16,285 bases of DNA from Bacilli bacterium (GTDB lineage Bacteria; Bacillota_I; Bacilli_A; RF39; UBA660): contig JAEDNL010000029.1 in the NCBI GenBank assembly GCA_016302505.1, positions 1 to 16,285 on the forward strand, read 5' to 3'. A model generated the notes under the pieces. It was not told the DNA's origin, ran no database searches, and saw only the letters and a program-made list of their open reading frames with translations. Both the position numbers and the translations under genes were made by a program. Positions 15,000 to 16,285 of the stretch are shown one piece after another; the first letter of the stretch is position 1; every line of letters begins with the position of its first letter.

Positions 15000-15767
15000 A
15001 TGCAAATAATAATTATAATATTTTTGACAGTTCTTGGAGCTATTATGGGTAGTTTTCTGGGATGTATGGGATATAGAATTCCAAATAAAATAAAAACTAC
15101 CTATCCAAGTAGTTTCTGTGCTGATTGTGGTAAACCATTAAAATGGTATATGAATATACCTATATTATCATATATATTTTTAAAAGGAAGATGTGCATAT
15201 TGTGATAAACCAATAAATTTTATTTATCCATTTGTAGAAATAGCAGGTGCTTTACTTTTTCTATGTAATTACTTGTTATTTGGTTTTACTATTAATTTCT
15301 TTATATCAACTATAATTACATGTATGCTTTTAGTTACAATAGTTAGTGACTTTATGTATTATTATATATCAGATAGAGTTCTTATTATTGGAAGTTTAGC
15401 TCTTTTAGCAGTTAATTATTATTTTTTAAATATGAGTGATGTATTTTATAATATAATATCAGCTGTTATAATTTTTGCTGTTATGTATTTTATTAAAATA
15501 TGTGGTAATATAACATTTAAAAAAGAATCTTTAGGTGATGGAGATATTAAATTGATGGGAGTTATTGCCTTAGGATTAGGTCTTATAAATAGTTTTGTAA
15601 CTTTATTTATTGGTTCATTAGTAGGAATTATATTCTCATTAATAATAATTAAAAAGAATAAAGAAGGTATTATTCCATTTGGGCCATTTTTATTAATTGG
15701 AGCTTTATGTACTATTTATTTTTCAAACTATATAACTCCTTTAATAGATAAATTTATAATAGGATGA
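15000..15767 (+). CDS. pilD: Prepilin leader peptidase/N-methyltransferase
   Basis: An integral membrane aspartyl protease that cleaves class III signal peptides after Gly and methylates the new N-terminus. Seen here (255 residues): IMGSFLGCMGYRIPNK at the N-terminus, the zinc-binding cysteines C40-x2-C43 and C65-x2-C68, and the two catalytic aspartates in VSDFMYYYISD (Asp117) and GDGDIK (Asp182), with about seven membrane segments. All key residues are present, so it should be active. Likely substrates include the prepilin at 6304. GGGGG (14991-14995) lies four bases before the ATG, and the 14-base gap from pilC implies one operon. It ends in TGA and its stop codon lies inside the terminator hairpin. 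Confidence 0.96.
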   Translation: MQIIIIIFLTVLGAIMGSFLGCMGYRIPNKIKTTYPSSFCADCGKPLKWYMNIPILSYIFLKGRCAYCDKPINFIYPFVEIAGALLFLCNYLLFGFTINFFISTIITCMLLVTIVSDFMYYYISDRVLIIGSLALLAVNYYFLNMSDVFYNIISAVIIFAVMYFIKICGNITFKKESLGDGDIKLMGVIALGLGLINSFVTLFIGSLVGIIFSLIIIKKNKEGIIPFGPFLLIGALCTIYFSNYITPLIDKFIIG

Positions 15768-15782
15768 TAAGTCCTATTTTTT
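15758..15782 (+). terminator. Rho-independent terminator after pilC-pilD
   Basis: AATAGGA (15758-15764) pairs with TCCTATT (15772-15778) around a seven-base loop that could close further by a T-G pair; Ts run to 15782. Confidence 0.8.
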
Positions 15783-15784
15783 AA

Positions 15785-15813
15785 TTTAATAAAATATTTA
15801 TTATAATTATAAT
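15785..15813 (+). promoter_or_regulatory. Promoter-like sequence upstream of the pilin remnant
   Basis: TTTAAT (15785-15790), a 17-base spacer and TATAAT (15808-15813); a second TATAAT lies at 15802-15807. It may be a surviving promoter of the broken gene. The tract is very AT-rich, so chance cannot be ruled out. Confidence 0.4.
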
Positions 15814-16285
15814 ATGGTAAAGTTATTAGAAATGTTATTAAACAATAGGAATGGTTAGTTTTTAATTATGTTAATATGTGTATCTGTAATATCAGTAGCA
15901 ACAGCTAGTCATGGAAGTGAAGAATGCAGTAGTAAATATACAAAAGAGACAACTATAACTTCAGTTAATCTTATTAATGAAATATCTACTGTTACTTATA
16001 TGAAACTATTTCATCAGGATATTATGAAGAAGAAACTCAAAATGCTCTTAATAAAACTAGAACACCGTCTTATGTAAAATATTATCATAAGAATCTTACT
16101 ATAGAATACTCTACGATTAGACAAGAAATAAATTCGTGGTATAACACTAATCTTAGTACAGTAGCAAGCTATATAGATCCTGATACAAGATATTGTAACG
16201 ACTATAGTACAACTAGTGAAACTTATGGATATGGGACTTCTATAAATTCTTATCAATTAAAAGTAAACTAAAAGCTTTCAATAAA
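15814..16285 (+). pseudogene. Decayed pilin-like surface protein gene (stop codon and frameshift)
   Basis: One frame reads from ATG 15814 or 15832 (MLLNNRNG), meets TAG at 15856-15858, and resumes as FLIMLICVSVISVATA, a hydrophobic stretch where the helix of a pilin after its Gly cleavage site would be. That frame continues to TAA at 16075. From 15981 to 16268 another frame is open for 96 codons with no ATG, GTG or TTG, and it encodes IRQEINSWYNTNLSTVASYI followed by RYCND and GYGTS. From memory, this resembles a domain (W-Y-x-x-N-L ... Y-I ... C-N-D-R ... G-x-G-T) in pilin-like surface proteins of uncultured gut Firmicutes; I could not check this. The frames together look like one gene broken by a nonsense change and a frameshift, with a further stop at 16269. 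It follows pilD directly, and its far end is outside the window. A sequencing error could explain the frameshift but less easily the other stops. Confidence 0.6.

Noticed and set aside
16014..16256. 80-codon minus-strand open frame opposite the pilin remnant
   Set aside because: Ile/Ser-rich shadow without a ribosome binding site; the plus strand carries recognisable motifs.
1..16285. CRISPR arrays, insertion sequences, tRNA or rRNA genes, riboswitches
   Set aside because: No regularly spaced repeats, transposase frames, cloverleaf-like or rRNA-like stretches were seen; apart from the pilin remnant, no gap exceeds 300 bases.

Overview
AT-rich (roughly a quarter G+C by eye) bacterial chromosome segment from a spore-forming low-GC Firmicute. 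Evidence: a complete SpoIVA, good AGGAGG/AGGTGA-type ribosome binding sites, sigma-A-like promoters (several with an extended TGn -10), and very short spacers with hairpin-plus-T-run terminators. TGA is used as a stop (718-720 and 15765-15767) and tryptophan is TGG, so this is the standard bacterial code and not the Mycoplasma code. The combination of a compact AT-rich genome, sporulation and type IV pilus genes suggests an uncultured gut Bacilli lineage close to Mollicutes/Erysipelotrichia (for example RF39-like). That placement is inference.

Layout. 1-79 (minus): start of a secreted protein with its promoter. 211-720: a CmpB-type membrane protein. 773-3696: a SecA2-like ATPase overlapped by a signal-peptidase-I-fold protein that lacks its catalytic residues, closed by a terminator. 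3794-4486: a lipoprotein with its own terminator. 4570-6045: spoIVA, then a 53-codon unrecognised gene (6110-6271) and a cysteine-rich type IV prepilin (6304-6765). 6890-9703: uvrA behind two promoters, one overlapped by a degenerate LexA-like box. 9805-11295: an unrecognised protein with two membrane segments. 11344-13128: lepA, apparently leaderless. 13129-13380 (minus): a small YqfQ-like protein whose stop codon abuts that of lepA. 13495-15767: pilC and pilD (inner-membrane platform and prepilin peptidase). 15814 to the end: remains of a pilin-like surface protein broken by a stop codon and a frameshift.

How the genes fit together. Three loci concern the cell surface: the SecA/pseudo-peptidase pair (export), the prepilin at 6304 with the pilC-pilD pair (type IV pilus or competence-type filament; the assembly ATPase PilB is not in the window), and the spore coat base (spoIVA). 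UvrA and LepA are housekeeping genes. The points most worth a second look are the signal peptidase homologue without catalytic Ser/His, the leaderless lepA, the decayed pilin downstream of pilD, the LexA-like site at uvrA, and the small gene with a repeated GY-EGLK motif.
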